Positions 6,235 through 13,756 of a DNA stretch of 15,487 nucleotides are shown piece after piece (the stretch's first letter is position 1; the number at the start of each line of letters is the position of its first letter). The notes below the pieces were generated by a model. It worked only from the letters and a program-made list of their open reading frames with translations, did not search any database and was not told where the DNA came from. Made by a program: the position numbers and the translations under genes. The stretch covers positions 1 through 15,487 of the forward strand of contig MUGD01000041.1 of assembly GCA_002900555.1 (NCBI GenBank), given 5' to 3'. This stretch comes from Thermoplasmata archaeon M9B2D. Lineage in GTDB: Archaea > Thermoplasmatota > E2 > DHVEG-1.

Positions 6235-7191
6235 ATGAGCAACGAGTGTCCAGAGAATGGAAGTATCTCCATCATGGCATTGGAGAGTGGGATAAAGTAT
6301 GCCAGCCTAGATGAGGCACCTGATGTACCCTTGCTCATTGAACTTATTGGAATCCGGCCTAATGATTTAGCAAAATTGTCTCAGCGTTTTGCAATAGACC
6401 TCGAAGACCTTCAGGATGTACAGGACCTTGATGAGCGTCCGCGTCTGCAGATTGAAGACAAATATACAATGATAGTTCTACGCGTTCCAGTGAATCTTAG
6501 AGATAGAGAACGTCAACACTCAACAATTCCTACTGCAATATTTACAAACGGTCGCGACATAATTATCATTCAAAATGATGAAGTTCCGCTACGTAAACCA
6601 AAGCTGCGTCAGAAAATCTATCTCAGTACTACTGCAGCTGATATCATCTACAAGTGGTGGGAGATTGTAATCCACTCATACGAAACTACCTTGGACATAG
6701 TTGAAGCGACAATTAACGAAACTGAAGATGTCATTATGAGTGAGATATATCCCTCTCAACTTGAGTGGTTCTTTCAACTCTCTCGTGATGCGATATTCAT
6801 CGAAGCTGCACTCAAGGCAAACATGAAAGTCCTCTTGAGACTTGAACGAAATCATGTTCTTGGTAGAATGATACTTGACGTAGACCGTCTCGAAGAACTT
6901 CAAGTTGACCTCCAGCAACAAGTGGAACTTAGTGCAATCTATGGCGAATTGATCGAGAATGCAATGAATGCATATGATAGCATGGTCAGTCATAATCTGA
7001 ATAAAGTCATCAAGACTTTAACATCAATCTCATTACTTGTCAGTGTTCCAACTCTAATTGCAAGCATATATGGAATGAATGTCGGACTTCCGTTTCAAGA
7101 AAACGTTCTTGCTTTTCCCATTGTTATGGGCTTGAGTTTTTGTATTTCATTGCCTCTATTACTAATGCTTCGAAAGATGAATTTGGTCTAG
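6235..7191 (+). CDS. corA: CorA-like Mg2+/divalent metal channel protein
   Basis: This 318-residue protein matches CorA in size and layout. A large N-terminal cytoplasmic alpha/beta domain (with DLEDLQDVQDLDERPRL near residues 39-55) leads into long helices and then two C-terminal membrane helices. The family signature YGMN ends the first membrane helix at about residues 279-282, within SIYGMNVGLPF; the short external loop GLPFQEN lacks the common MPE, so selectivity may differ. The chain ends with the basic LRKMNLV. It would work as a pentamer moving Mg2+ or a related divalent ion into the cell. The start is ATG at 6235, because GAGGTGGATC (6224-6232) is a strong Shine-Dalgarno site; a GTG at 6226 lies inside it and is rejected. 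It stands alone in its direction and meets the methyltransferase gene tail-to-tail after 9 bases. Confidence 0.85.
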   Translation: MSNECPENGSISIMALESGIKYASLDEAPDVPLLIELIGIRPNDLAKLSQRFAIDLEDLQDVQDLDERPRLQIEDKYTMIVLRVPVNLRDRERQHSTIPTAIFTNGRDIIIIQNDEVPLRKPKLRQKIYLSTTAADIIYKWWEIVIHSYETTLDIVEATINETEDVIMSEIYPSQLEWFFQLSRDAIFIEAALKANMKVLLRLERNHVLGRMILDVDRLEELQVDLQQQVELSAIYGELIENAMNAYDSMVSHNLNKVIKTLTSISLLVSVPTLIASIYGMNVGLPFQENVLAFPIVMGLSFCISLPLLLMLRKMNLV

Positions 7192-7200
7192 ATTGCTTTT

Positions 7201-7839
7201 TCACTTTCTTGCGAGAATCCAGTAAACAATTTCATTGTCAGAATGTGGTATAGACACAAGACGGTCAAAGATGACTTCAAAGCCTGCATTCTTTACCATT
7301 TGGAGACTAGCAGGAGGTGCCGGATGACTCCAAGCCATTTCAACTCCATGGTATTCTGCAATTTCCTCCCACTCTGAATGTGATGTGCCCATAAGCATCA
7401 CTCCGCCTGGTTTCAACCAATTGTATATTCGTTTGTACATCACGGGATGAAGGCTCTTGTGAATGTGAATGATAGCATAGGTGGAGATAATACCATCAAA
7501 CGAATTCGATTCAAAATCTGTCTTAGTAACATCCCCGTAAATGAGCTCTGCCTCAGGGACATTCTTTTTGGCAAGTTCTAACATGGATTTTGAAAAGTCA
7601 ATACCTGTTGCAATGAATCCCTTCTCAAGCATCATCTTAAGAATAGGAACACCGCCTCCGCAACCAATGTCCAATACTTTTGCTTTCTCAGGTAGTAGGT
7701 TGATAAACTCCTGAACCTCTTTGTCATTACAGAATTGCTCTCTCTCCTGCACGTACTGGCGTGCTATTTTATCATAGCCGTTTCTGACAATTTTACCCTG
7801 TTCCTCAGGACTCTTTCCATGAGTTCTCTCTGATCCCAT
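7201..7839 (-). CDS. Class I SAM-dependent methyltransferase
   Basis: The 212-residue protein has a standard Rossmann methyltransferase core that uses S-adenosylmethionine. Motif I is VLDIGCGGG (residues 55-63), the acidic residue that binds the ribose is Asp81 in GIDFSKSML, and motif III is GDV (102-104). The later strand carries DGIISTYAIIHIHK and NWLKPGG, as in small-molecule methyltransferases. The acceptor is unknown. The ATG at 7839 is chosen because GGAG lies 8 bases upstream (7848-7851 on the plus strand); a TTG six codons earlier would place that site inside the gene. It is divergent from the phosphofructokinase gene across 67 bases that hold one A/T-rich core usable on both strands, and it ends 9 bases from the CorA-like stop, so the two 3' ends face each other. 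Confidence 0.85.
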   Translation of the reverse strand: MGSERTHGKSPEEQGKIVRNGYDKIARQYVQEREQFCNDKEVQEFINLLPEKAKVLDIGCGGGVPILKMMLEKGFIATGIDFSKSMLELAKKNVPEAELIYGDVTKTDFESNSFDGIISTYAIIHIHKSLHPVMYKRIYNWLKPGGVMLMGTSHSEWEEIAEYHGVEMAWSHPAPPASLQMVKNAGFEVIFDRLVSIPHSDNEIVYWILARK

Positions 7840-7874
7840 CCACGTGTCTCCTTTCAAATATCATGCATAGGTTG

Positions 7875-7884
7875 TACTTATTTG
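7875..7884. promoter_or_regulatory. Shared A/T-rich TATA-like core between methyltransferase and PFK
   Basis: ACTTATTTG on the plus strand (CAAATAAGT on the minus) lies about 27 bases before the phosphofructokinase ATG at 7907 and about 40 bases before the methyltransferase start at 7839. The single A/T core between the divergent genes could serve both. No Shine-Dalgarno site precedes the phosphofructokinase ATG, so its transcript may be leaderless. Confidence 0.35.
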
Positions 7885-7906
7885 TGCTGACGCTATTGCG
7901 AAACCT

Positions 7907-8872
7907 ATGAGAATTGCAGTTCTAACTAGTGGTGGTGATAGTCCTGCCATGAATGCAGCTATCCGTGCTATAACTAGAGTTGGGATTCATCGTAATTGTG
8001 AGATCTATGGAGTATTTGGTGGACTTCAGGGAATTCTAGACGAGAAAATTCATCCTCTAAACTCTCGTTCTGTCTCTCGAATTCTCCATAGAGGTGGAAC
8101 TTTTCTTACTACAGGAAGGTCTGAAGAATTCAGGACTGAGGAAGGACAAAAGAAAGCAGCAAGGATTCTAACGGAAGGAGGCTTTGATGCATTGATTGCA
8201 ATTGGAGGAGATGGTACAATGCATGCGTTAGATGCTCTCAGTAATCACTGGAATGGTATGCTTATTGGACTTCCTGGAACCATAGATAATGACATGTATG
8301 GTACTGACTATACGATAGGATTTGATACGGCTGTCAACAATGCATTAGAAGCACTCGATAAAATTAGAGACACTGCTGAGGCTTTCTCTCGGACATTTCT
8401 CGTCGAGGTTATGGGACGTAATGCTGGATTTATTGCATTTCATGTCGGAGTAGCAACTGGTGCTTCTGCAATCCTTATGCCTGAAACAACCACAACTATA
8501 GAGGAACTCGCTGAAACAGTAATCAAAGCGAAAGAACGCGCGAAATCCTCAGTCCTAGTAGTAGTTGCTGAAGGTGATGAGTTAGGAAATGCAGACAAGA
8601 TTGGCAAAATGCTCTCAGAGAGAATTGGAGAGAAATGCCGTGTATCAGTGTTAGGTTACATACAGAGAGGTGGAAATCCTACACACTTTGATCGGCTTCT
8701 GGCGACCAAACTTGGAGCGCATGCCATTGAATGTTTACTAAGTGGCGAGCATGGAGGTCTCGTAGGTGAAGTCAATGGTGAACTTGTTCTGACACCATTT
8801 GAAGAAACCTGGACAAAGAAGAAATCCATTAATCAGTGGTTACTCGGTCTTCTGTCTGAATTATCAGGTTAA
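7907..8872 (+). CDS. pfkA: ATP-dependent 6-phosphofructokinase (bacterial PfkA type)
   Basis: This enzyme phosphorylates fructose 6-phosphate to fructose 1,6-bisphosphate. The 321 residues are close to Escherichia coli PfkA (320). The ATP loop is GGDSPAMN (9-16), with Ala where Gly is usual. GGDGT (100-104) and PGTIDND (123-129) carry the Gly residues that mark ATP use rather than pyrophosphate; Asp127 is the catalytic base and Thr125 and Asp129 are present. Substrate-binding Arg162, Arg171, Glu222 and Arg254 in IQRGG are in place. Many archaea instead use ADP-dependent or unrelated kinases here, so a bacterial-type PFK suggests transfer into the lineage, although this type occurs in some archaea. 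The ATG at 7907 has no Shine-Dalgarno site but a TATA-like element about 27 bases upstream, consistent with a leaderless transcript. Confidence 0.93.
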   Translation: MRIAVLTSGGDSPAMNAAIRAITRVGIHRNCEIYGVFGGLQGILDEKIHPLNSRSVSRILHRGGTFLTTGRSEEFRTEEGQKKAARILTEGGFDALIAIGGDGTMHALDALSNHWNGMLIGLPGTIDNDMYGTDYTIGFDTAVNNALEALDKIRDTAEAFSRTFLVEVMGRNAGFIAFHVGVATGASAILMPETTTTIEELAETVIKAKERAKSSVLVVVAEGDELGNADKIGKMLSERIGEKCRVSVLGYIQRGGNPTHFDRLLATKLGAHAIECLLSGEHGGLVGEVNGELVLTPFEETWTKKKSINQWLLGLLSELSG

Positions 8873-8975
8873 ATTCATCTTGTTAAGAAAGAGCAACTGA
8901 CCTATTCTGGTTCATGTTTATCTCTCGGTAAACTAATACGGTAGGAAGTACAAAGGATTTACGAGGTAGAGTTCT

Positions 8976-9449
8976 TTGGTCTTCAAGTATCTAGCTGACT
9001 ACCATCTGTGGGCTGGATGGAAGATGAGAGAACTCCTTAGTGATTTGGATTCTGACACTTTCATCAAGACTGTTGCTGGGAAAAGCCCAAAGGATCTAGT
9101 TCAACATATTGTTTTGGCCTTGGAAACTTGCTTTTATTACATTGATGAACAGAAGGACGAGTCTGTCTTTGATCGAGCAAAGCGGCTTCCTCGGCAGGAA
9201 TTGCTTGCGCGATGGGAGATTTTAGATACCAGATTAAGTCATGCAATTGAGGAAATTCCCCAGGGGAAGATCACTGTCACTCACATTAGAGAAGAGCCCT
9301 TTGAGATCGATGTCTTTGATTTCTTCCTTCAATACTTGCTGCACACAACGCACCATCGAGGTCAATTAGCAGTAGTCTTGAGTAACCTGGGCTATAACGT
9401 CCCAGGTACTGACTATTTGATGTTCTTTGGAGAGAATGTTGAGTCATAG
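8976..9449 (+). CDS. DinB-fold (DinB/YfiT-like) metal-binding protein
   Basis: This 157-residue protein has the four-helix pattern of the DinB superfamily, whose members hold a metal ion with three histidines and include thiol transferases, hydrolases and damage-induced proteins of unknown role. The triad is visible: His44 in LVQHIVLALE, His123 and His127 in LLHTTHHRGQL, with the family's 4-residue spacing. The end of the chain, GYNVPGTDYLMF, is also typical. Neither the substrate nor the reaction can be assigned. The start is TTG at 8976, with GAGGT at 8963-8967, 8 bases before it. It follows the phosphofructokinase gene after 103 bases on the same strand. A GTTTA/TAAAC repeat in that gap could be a weak structure, but I attach no function to it. 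Confidence 0.8.
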   Translation: MVFKYLADYHLWAGWKMRELLSDLDSDTFIKTVAGKSPKDLVQHIVLALETCFYYIDEQKDESVFDRAKRLPRQELLARWEILDTRLSHAIEEIPQGKITVTHIREEPFEIDVFDFFLQYLLHTTHHRGQLAVVLSNLGYNVPGTDYLMFFGENVES

Positions 9450-9590
9450 AAAAATGGCGTTGAACTTTAGATGCATGAAGGGGGAAGAGCATAGCTGTAG
9501 CGTCACTGGAATCGAGAACAACACTAGCCATTCAAACGAACAACATAATTGCATTATTTGCGCATGCTCAATTTACTACCTTTCGAAGAG

Positions 9591-9628
9591 TTTAACTATA
9601 TACCATTGAAAAGTCACTTCAAGGTGGT
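9591..9628 (+). promoter_or_regulatory. TATA box and ribosome binding site of the PRC-barrel gene
   Basis: TTTAACTATATA (9591-9602) is a strong archaeal TATA-like box. AAGGTGGT (9621-9628) is a good Shine-Dalgarno site ending 5 bases before the ATG at 9634. The transcript start must lie close to 9620 for the site to be included, so the leader is very short. The rest of the gap from 9450 shows nothing else I can support. Confidence 0.5.
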
Positions 9629-9633
9629 ACCGC

Positions 9634-10290
9634 ATGGATGTAGCAAAATCCCTAAACTGCAGAGAACTGAGGGGTTGCGATGTCGTTGACTCAAGTGGTC
9701 AGAAAGTTGGTCGAATTAGCGACATGACCTTTACATTTGATGGTCAACTTAAACTTCAGCAGTTCATACTCGCTGGTTCTGATTGGGAAGAGTTTCTCGA
9801 ATCTATCAAAATTAAACCGGACAGAGATCCATTATTTGATGCTTCATTGATTCAAAGAATTGGTGATCAAATCCATCTTGTTTCAAATGTCAATTCTTTG
9901 AAGACCACTCTTGAAGAGGATGCTATTCCGAAGGGTGAGATTCGTTGGTCCGAGCTATCTAAGAAGCAAATTATCGACAAGAATGATGTGCGAGTTGGAA
10001 AAGCAATTGACATCGACTTTGATGTTGATGGTTCAGCTTCGCTTACTGTGGGTGGCGGGCTGATAGAAGAATCTCTTGAGAGAATTGGTCTGAAGGATGA
10101 TATCGATATCATTGTACCCGCAGAATCAATCGCTTCAATTGCGGACGATATTAGACTCAAGGTATCGAAAGACGAGCTTCAACTTACAATGGATGAAGCA
10201 CTTGATAATCCTGAAGTCCATGCAATTAAAGACACTAGAGACATAGAACGTAGTGTTATGAAAGTACGTCTATTCAATAGACCTCGATGA
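9634..10290 (+). CDS. Tandem PRC-barrel domain protein
   Basis: The 218-residue protein has two copies of the small PRC-barrel beta fold. Domain one (about 7-88) has ELRGCDVVDSSGQKVGRISDM; domain two (about 102-175) has WSELSKKQIIDKNDVRVGKAIDIDF in pieces, with the repeated pattern of 'V-x-D-x-x-G-x-x-V-G-x-I'. A charged C-terminal tail follows. PRC barrels occur in photosynthetic reaction-centre H subunits, ribosome maturation factor RimM, and archaeal cell-division protein CdvA; this protein has no membrane helix and no coiled coil like CdvA, so none of those roles can be assigned. It is probably a cytosolic binding protein. The ATG at 9634 has AAGGTGGT just before it and a TATA-like box about 36 bases upstream. 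It ends 79 bases from the oppositely oriented C13 peptidase gene. Confidence 0.7.
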   Translation: MDVAKSLNCRELRGCDVVDSSGQKVGRISDMTFTFDGQLKLQQFILAGSDWEEFLESIKIKPDRDPLFDASLIQRIGDQIHLVSNVNSLKTTLEEDAIPKGEIRWSELSKKQIIDKNDVRVGKAIDIDFDVDGSASLTVGGGLIEESLERIGLKDDIDIIVPAESIASIADDIRLKVSKDELQLTMDEALDNPEVHAIKDTRDIERSVMKVRLFNRPR

Positions 10291-10327
10291 TTAGCTTCTA
10301 ATCAATTATCACAAGTGTAGCTGCCCG

Positions 10328-10357
10328 TCTATTTAGTTGGAAATAGATTGTCTATTT
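10328..10357. terminator. Candidate bidirectional terminator made of three TCTATTT/AAATAGA units
   Basis: Between two convergent genes, TCTATTT (10328-10334), AGTTGG, AAATAGA (10341-10347), TTG, TCTATTT (10351-10357) allows two alternative 7-bp hairpins sharing the middle arm. Both strands can form them. Archaeal termination mostly relies on T-runs, so the role is inferred from position and structure. Confidence 0.4.
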
Positions 10358-10369
10358 CGAATGATTTTC

Positions 10370-11614
10370 TCACAGAAAGATGCTATTTCCATAAACCGCA
10401 TCTGTGCCAACAATATTCCCAATAGTACTTCCTATTTGGTCTCCGTTATCATCATAGTGAGGTGTTTCATCCTTACTATCCATAGCTGCTGCAAATCCAA
10501 ATGCTTCCGCCATAGATATCTTTCCATCATCATTGACATCAGCCCATATTGGTGTATCCAATCCCCAGATGTGGCGTTGATAAAAAGCACAGAGTAATCG
10601 GAAAGTAAATTCCGAGAACCCATAGTAATCGGAAGCCCAAGCAACTTCATTATATGCACAAGCAGTCATAATTATTCGATTTGAATAACTAAGATATGGA
10701 ATATACGCTCCCGAAAAGCACTGCTGCATAATTATGATCATGTGGTCACATGTAATTGCATCAAGCCATGATAGCATCTCTACATACCCTATTCCATCAT
10801 CATCATACTCATCCCATGTGACAATTCCTGCATCATCACCATGGTCGGTTATATAAACAAACAATGAATCACTGCTATCCATAACCGAACTCAAATACGT
10901 GAATGTTTGATTCATCCCGTCGCTTGTACCTGGATAATCTACCCGGATATTCGATTTATCACCTGTTCCATTATTGTAACATACAAAGATGTTATCAGGG
11001 TCATAGCCATTAAGTAAGAGTAAAATGTAGAACCATGTTATATGATTCCAATATCGAGGATACGCATACCAATCGTTATACCCTCCACTAAAAAGCACTG
11101 CATACTTTGTTGGATTTTGATCGATAAAGGTCACTTCTTCTGGTTGAATCTCTGTAGCAAATATTGATTCGTTGCACCCTAGAAACGAAGCTGATTCAGC
11201 TTTTGGATTGCGATGAGATTGATATACAATTTTCAAGTAACCCTCTTCTTCACTAGCGTATTGTAGTGGTCCCGTCACACTTATCCAAAAACCTGCAGAA
11301 GATAAAATGTCAATCGTCGAAACATCTGATATCAAAATATGATTGTCTGCTGTTAATTGATCTGTCCAGAAATTCTGCGGATTAGAAACGAGAATTGCAA
11401 AATCTCCTGCAATGACTAAATATCCTTCCACAGTGATTGTCTGTCCAACATATTTTGCAGCATTCTCACCTGTTATGTCACCAATTTCGAAAACACTGGT
11501 CTGATCTACAAATGTGAAATAGTATATCGTTGCAGCATTCGTTCCAATTAGAATTAGAACCAAAAGCAGCAGAACTCTAGAATTATTCCTTTGTGGCTGT
11601 TTCTTCCTAGACAA
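10370..11614 (-). CDS. Membrane-anchored OB-fold / C13 (legumain-GPI8-like) peptidase with EF-hand
   Basis: This 414-residue protein has several parts. A basic N-terminus and one hydrophobic helix (13-35) look like a signal anchor, placing the rest outside. Residues 45-131 resemble an OB fold (YVGQTITVEGYL). Residues 168-345 match the caspase-fold C13 peptidases: YAVLFSGGYND at the first strand, the catalytic His258 in YITDHGD, and Cys299 in IIMQQCFSGAY, followed by TACAYNEVAWAS. Both catalytic residues are intact. Residues 359-370 (DVNDDGKISMAE) form a textbook EF-hand loop with Asp/Asn/Asp, Gly and Glu at the right places, and DDNGD (388-392) may add a second calcium site, so calcium may control folding or activity. 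Eukaryotic relatives are legumain and the GPI transamidase catalytic subunit GPI8; the activity here is unknown. The start is TTG at 11614, with GAGGTGG ending 4 bases upstream. Confidence 0.8.
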   Translation of the reverse strand: MSRKKQPQRNNSRVLLLLVLILIGTNAATIYYFTFVDQTSVFEIGDITGENAAKYVGQTITVEGYLVIAGDFAILVSNPQNFWTDQLTADNHILISDVSTIDILSSAGFWISVTGPLQYASEEEGYLKIVYQSHRNPKAESASFLGCNESIFATEIQPEEVTFIDQNPTKYAVLFSGGYNDWYAYPRYWNHITWFYILLLLNGYDPDNIFVCYNNGTGDKSNIRVDYPGTSDGMNQTFTYLSSVMDSSDSLFVYITDHGDDAGIVTWDEYDDDGIGYVEMLSWLDAITCDHMIIIMQQCFSGAYIPYLSYSNRIIMTACAYNEVAWASDYYGFSEFTFRLLCAFYQRHIWGLDTPIWADVNDDGKISMAEAFGFAAAMDSKDETPHYDDNGDQIGSTIGNIVGTDAVYGNSIFL

Positions 11615-12095
11615 TACTCCACCTCGAATATTCCAATATCCCTTCTATTCAAATAGAACCGAGAAGTATTGCGCGGCATATGGTTGTAATAAACAATATC
11701 TTTTTTTTTCAAAACATAGTTCAATGACATTATCGGATTGTTCCTATCATTGCTTGGAATCTAAGTCTCGAACTCTCTGTGGTTTAAGTTGGCTCAACTA
11801 TTGTAGAACCTTATCCAGCCGATTACAATTCTATTGAATAGCATCAATGGGGTTTTTCACTCGTTTTGGGTCTGGTCTTGAACTCTTGTATCGTTTGATT
11901 TCCATAGCATTCACGTTGTCATTGAAAGTGTTTACCTAACTCATAGTGATTTTTGCTTTTCCGTTCAGTTTACTCAAGAAGCCATTTTGGTATATAAGTG
12001 TGTCTTTCGAAGCATTGAACTTGGAAAGGTTTATTACCCAAACCATTATAGTATACTTAATCGGTTTTTTAATTGCAAATTGAGAGGAGAACAAT
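11615..12095. other. 481-base intergenic region between divergent genes, no gene seen
   Basis: No coding region longer than about 40 codons with a ribosome binding site is present, and I find no tRNA or other RNA gene. The left end holds the leader and TATA region of the C13 gene, including a CTATT/AATAG dyad (11646-11657 area). T9 at 11701-11709 is the longest T run. The right end holds two TATA-like boxes for the GNAT gene. The middle, about 11720-11980, shows nothing I can explain. Confidence 0.5.
11991..12060 (+). promoter_or_regulatory. Two tandem TATA-like boxes upstream of the tandem GNAT gene
   Basis: TATATAA at 11991-11997, preceded by TTTTGG, is a textbook archaeal TATA box with a purine-rich approach, but lies about 100 bases before the ATG at 12096. 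A second box, TTATAGTATACTTAA (12046-12060), is about 45 bases before the ATG and fits a 20-base leader holding GAGAGGAG (12083-12090). The two may give alternative transcripts, or the first may drive a short RNA. Confidence 0.45.
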
Positions 12096-13049
12096 ATGAA
12101 AGTGCAATACAAGAAATGGGAATCTGGCCAGGGTCTTGAAGAGATCCAGGCTCAAATCTATACAGAGGTCTCAGGACTTCCTGCTCGAGCAGAACAGATT
12201 GGACCTCGGAATGATGACCGGGGTACGGATGCGACTCGTTATGCATTGATGGAGGATGGCAAACCTCTTGCGTACATCACTTCAGCAACAGATACCGATG
12301 AGCCGTGGAGAGGATTTATTGGATATCCATGGAGCCTTAAGGACTGTCCCCGTGAAGTAAAGGACAAGCTCTTCGATGAACTACTGGAGCACATCTATAG
12401 CATTGATGGTGTGAAACAAGTTCGTACTGCAGTTGTTGTAGGCTCGAAAACAAAGAAAGAACAAATCGAGTATTTCCAAGAGAAAGGATTCGTAGAGGAT
12501 GAAAGATATTATACATACTCGAAAGATCTTGATATTGAAAAATCTGCTGCGATTGATGTGAAAAAGAAATTCGCTGGCAAGGAAGCCGACCTAATTAGTC
12601 GAGTAGCCACTGAGGAAGATATTCCAGCTCTAGTAGAACTATGCCTTGCTGACCCGAATTTACGAAGAGCATTTCCTACCAAAGAAGCATTTTTCGACTA
12701 CTTCAAAAATCGAGTTCTCAAAGACGGACATTGTGTTATGCTCTTTGATGGTGACAAACTTGTAGCTGCTTCAGCACCTCTGAAGTTCGCGCCTGATGGC
12801 AATATCCTGAAAGGAGATGAAGAACGCTATATTATGAGATTCACTGCAAGCAGACCGGGCTACGAGTTTTCTTGGAATAGACTTGCTATTGAGCTGGCGA
12901 AAGAATGCAAATCTGCAGGTATGACAGACTTTCCATTGAGAGCCTCGTTTGGATTCAGAGCCCAAGGCGCTGCAGCAATTGGATTGGCAAAGATGAATCC
13001 TGACATGGAACTCAATGAGATTTTCTACGTTCATCAGAAGGCGGAGTAA
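12096..13049 (+). CDS. Tandem GNAT-like acetyltransferase
   Basis: The 317-residue protein looks like two GNAT acyltransferase folds in one chain. The first half (1-145) ends with YFQEKGFVEDERYYTY, the strand-helix end typical of GNAT motif B. The second half (about 167-314) opens with SRVATEEDIPALVELC, the usual beginning of a GNAT domain, followed by VMLFDGDKLVAASA. The acetyl-CoA pyrophosphate loop (Q/RxxGxG/A) is not clear in either half, so activity is uncertain and one half may be non-catalytic. The substrate is unknown. The ATG at 12096 is preceded by GAGAGGAG. The gene is followed after 39 bases by the flavoprotein gene on the same strand, so the two are probably co-transcribed from the promoter region at 11991-12060. 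Confidence 0.7.
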   Translation: MKVQYKKWESGQGLEEIQAQIYTEVSGLPARAEQIGPRNDDRGTDATRYALMEDGKPLAYITSATDTDEPWRGFIGYPWSLKDCPREVKDKLFDELLEHIYSIDGVKQVRTAVVVGSKTKKEQIEYFQEKGFVEDERYYTYSKDLDIEKSAAIDVKKKFAGKEADLISRVATEEDIPALVELCLADPNLRRAFPTKEAFFDYFKNRVLKDGHCVMLFDGDKLVAASAPLKFAPDGNILKGDEERYIMRFTASRPGYEFSWNRLAIELAKECKSAGMTDFPLRASFGFRAQGAAAIGLAKMNPDMELNEIFYVHQKAE

Positions 13050-13088
13050 ATCTGACAATTTCACAAGTGGAATGAACAAAGGTAAAAC

Positions 13089-13697
13089 GTGAGTAAGAAA
13101 ATGCAATCTATCAAGCAAAAGAAAGGATTTGAGCAACGAACCTCATGTTCCAAAACTATACTCGGAATTGTTGGCAGTCCCCGACGAGGAGCTAACACGG
13201 AAACCCTTGTCGATTCCGTCTTGGCTGGCGCCGCAGAATACGGAGCTGTTTCAGAGAAGGTCTTCCTACATGACATGAAAATTGCTCCATGTCGTGCGTG
13301 TAACAGCTGCCAAAAGACAGGAAAGTGCATTCAACAGGATGACATGGAAATTCTTGTAGACTTAATGCAAAGATGCGATGTCTGGGTATTTGGAACGCCC
13401 ATTTATTGGTGGGGACCAAGTGCCCAGTTTAAAGCGTTCGTTGATCGATGGTATGGTATTGACCAACGGATATTCCAAGGTAAGCAGATAATCCTAACAA
13501 TTCCGATGGGAGGCAGAGATGACCATTACGCTCGCCATACCGTGGGCATGTTCAAAGATATTTGTAATTATCTTGGAATGGAATGTCTCGAAGTTGTTGT
13601 TGCTCCAGGAATGACAGGAATCAGATCGGCTCAGGAGAATTATCGCTTAATAGAAACTGCCAAAGATGCCGGAGCTACTGCAGCTAATCACGGATAG
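13089..13697 (+). CDS. Iron-sulfur flavoprotein-like / flavodoxin-fold NAD(P)H oxidoreductase
   Basis: The 202-residue protein has a flavodoxin-like fold that binds FMN. After an unusual 22-residue polar N-terminal extension, ILGIVGSPRRGANTETL (GSPR at 29-32) is the FMN-phosphate loop. Four cysteines at 68, 71, 74 and 80 form the compact CX2CX2CX5C motif of Methanosarcina Isf proteins, which holds a [4Fe-4S] cluster that passes electrons to FMN. GTPIYWWGPSAQFKAFVDR is the flavin-binding loop of the family. Isf proteins are dimers with roles in electron transfer and oxygen or oxidative stress responses; the partner here is unknown. The GTG at 13089 has AAAGGT 5 bases upstream; an ATG five codons downstream is an alternative start. 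It lies 39 bases after the tandem GNAT and before a strong hairpin. Confidence 0.85.
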   Translation: MSKKMQSIKQKKGFEQRTSCSKTILGIVGSPRRGANTETLVDSVLAGAAEYGAVSEKVFLHDMKIAPCRACNSCQKTGKCIQQDDMEILVDLMQRCDVWVFGTPIYWWGPSAQFKAFVDRWYGIDQRIFQGKQIILTIPMGGRDDHYARHTVGMFKDICNYLGMECLEVVVAPGMTGIRSAQENYRLIETAKDAGATAANHG

Positions 13698-13700
13698 GCC

Positions 13701-13727
13701 AGGTTACTAGTCTTTTGCTAGTAACCT
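13701..13727. terminator. 10-bp perfect inverted repeat, convergent terminator candidate
   Basis: AGGTTACTAG (13701-13710), loop TCTTTTG, CTAGTAACCT (13718-13727) is a perfect 10-bp stem just after the flavoprotein stop. It lies between convergent genes, with a T-rich tail (CCATTTCTTTA) on the plus strand, so it may end transcripts from both sides. Confidence 0.6.
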
Positions 13728-13756
13728 TCCATTTCTTTATCGTTCTGTAGAATAAG

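Noticed and set aside
8910..8931. GTTTA/TAAAC inverted repeat before the DinB-fold gene
   Set aside because: Five-bp arms with an 8-base loop are expected by chance in this A/T-rich gap; no role supported.
9427..9609. 60-codon plus-strand ORF overlapping the DinB-fold gene end
   Set aside because: It starts inside the DinB gene in another frame, shows no domain-like pattern and overlaps the promoter of the PRC-barrel gene.
11724..11939. Small ORFs of 38 and 30 codons in the long intergenic stretch
   Set aside because: Neither has a ribosome binding site or a recognisable composition, and both are of the length expected by chance.
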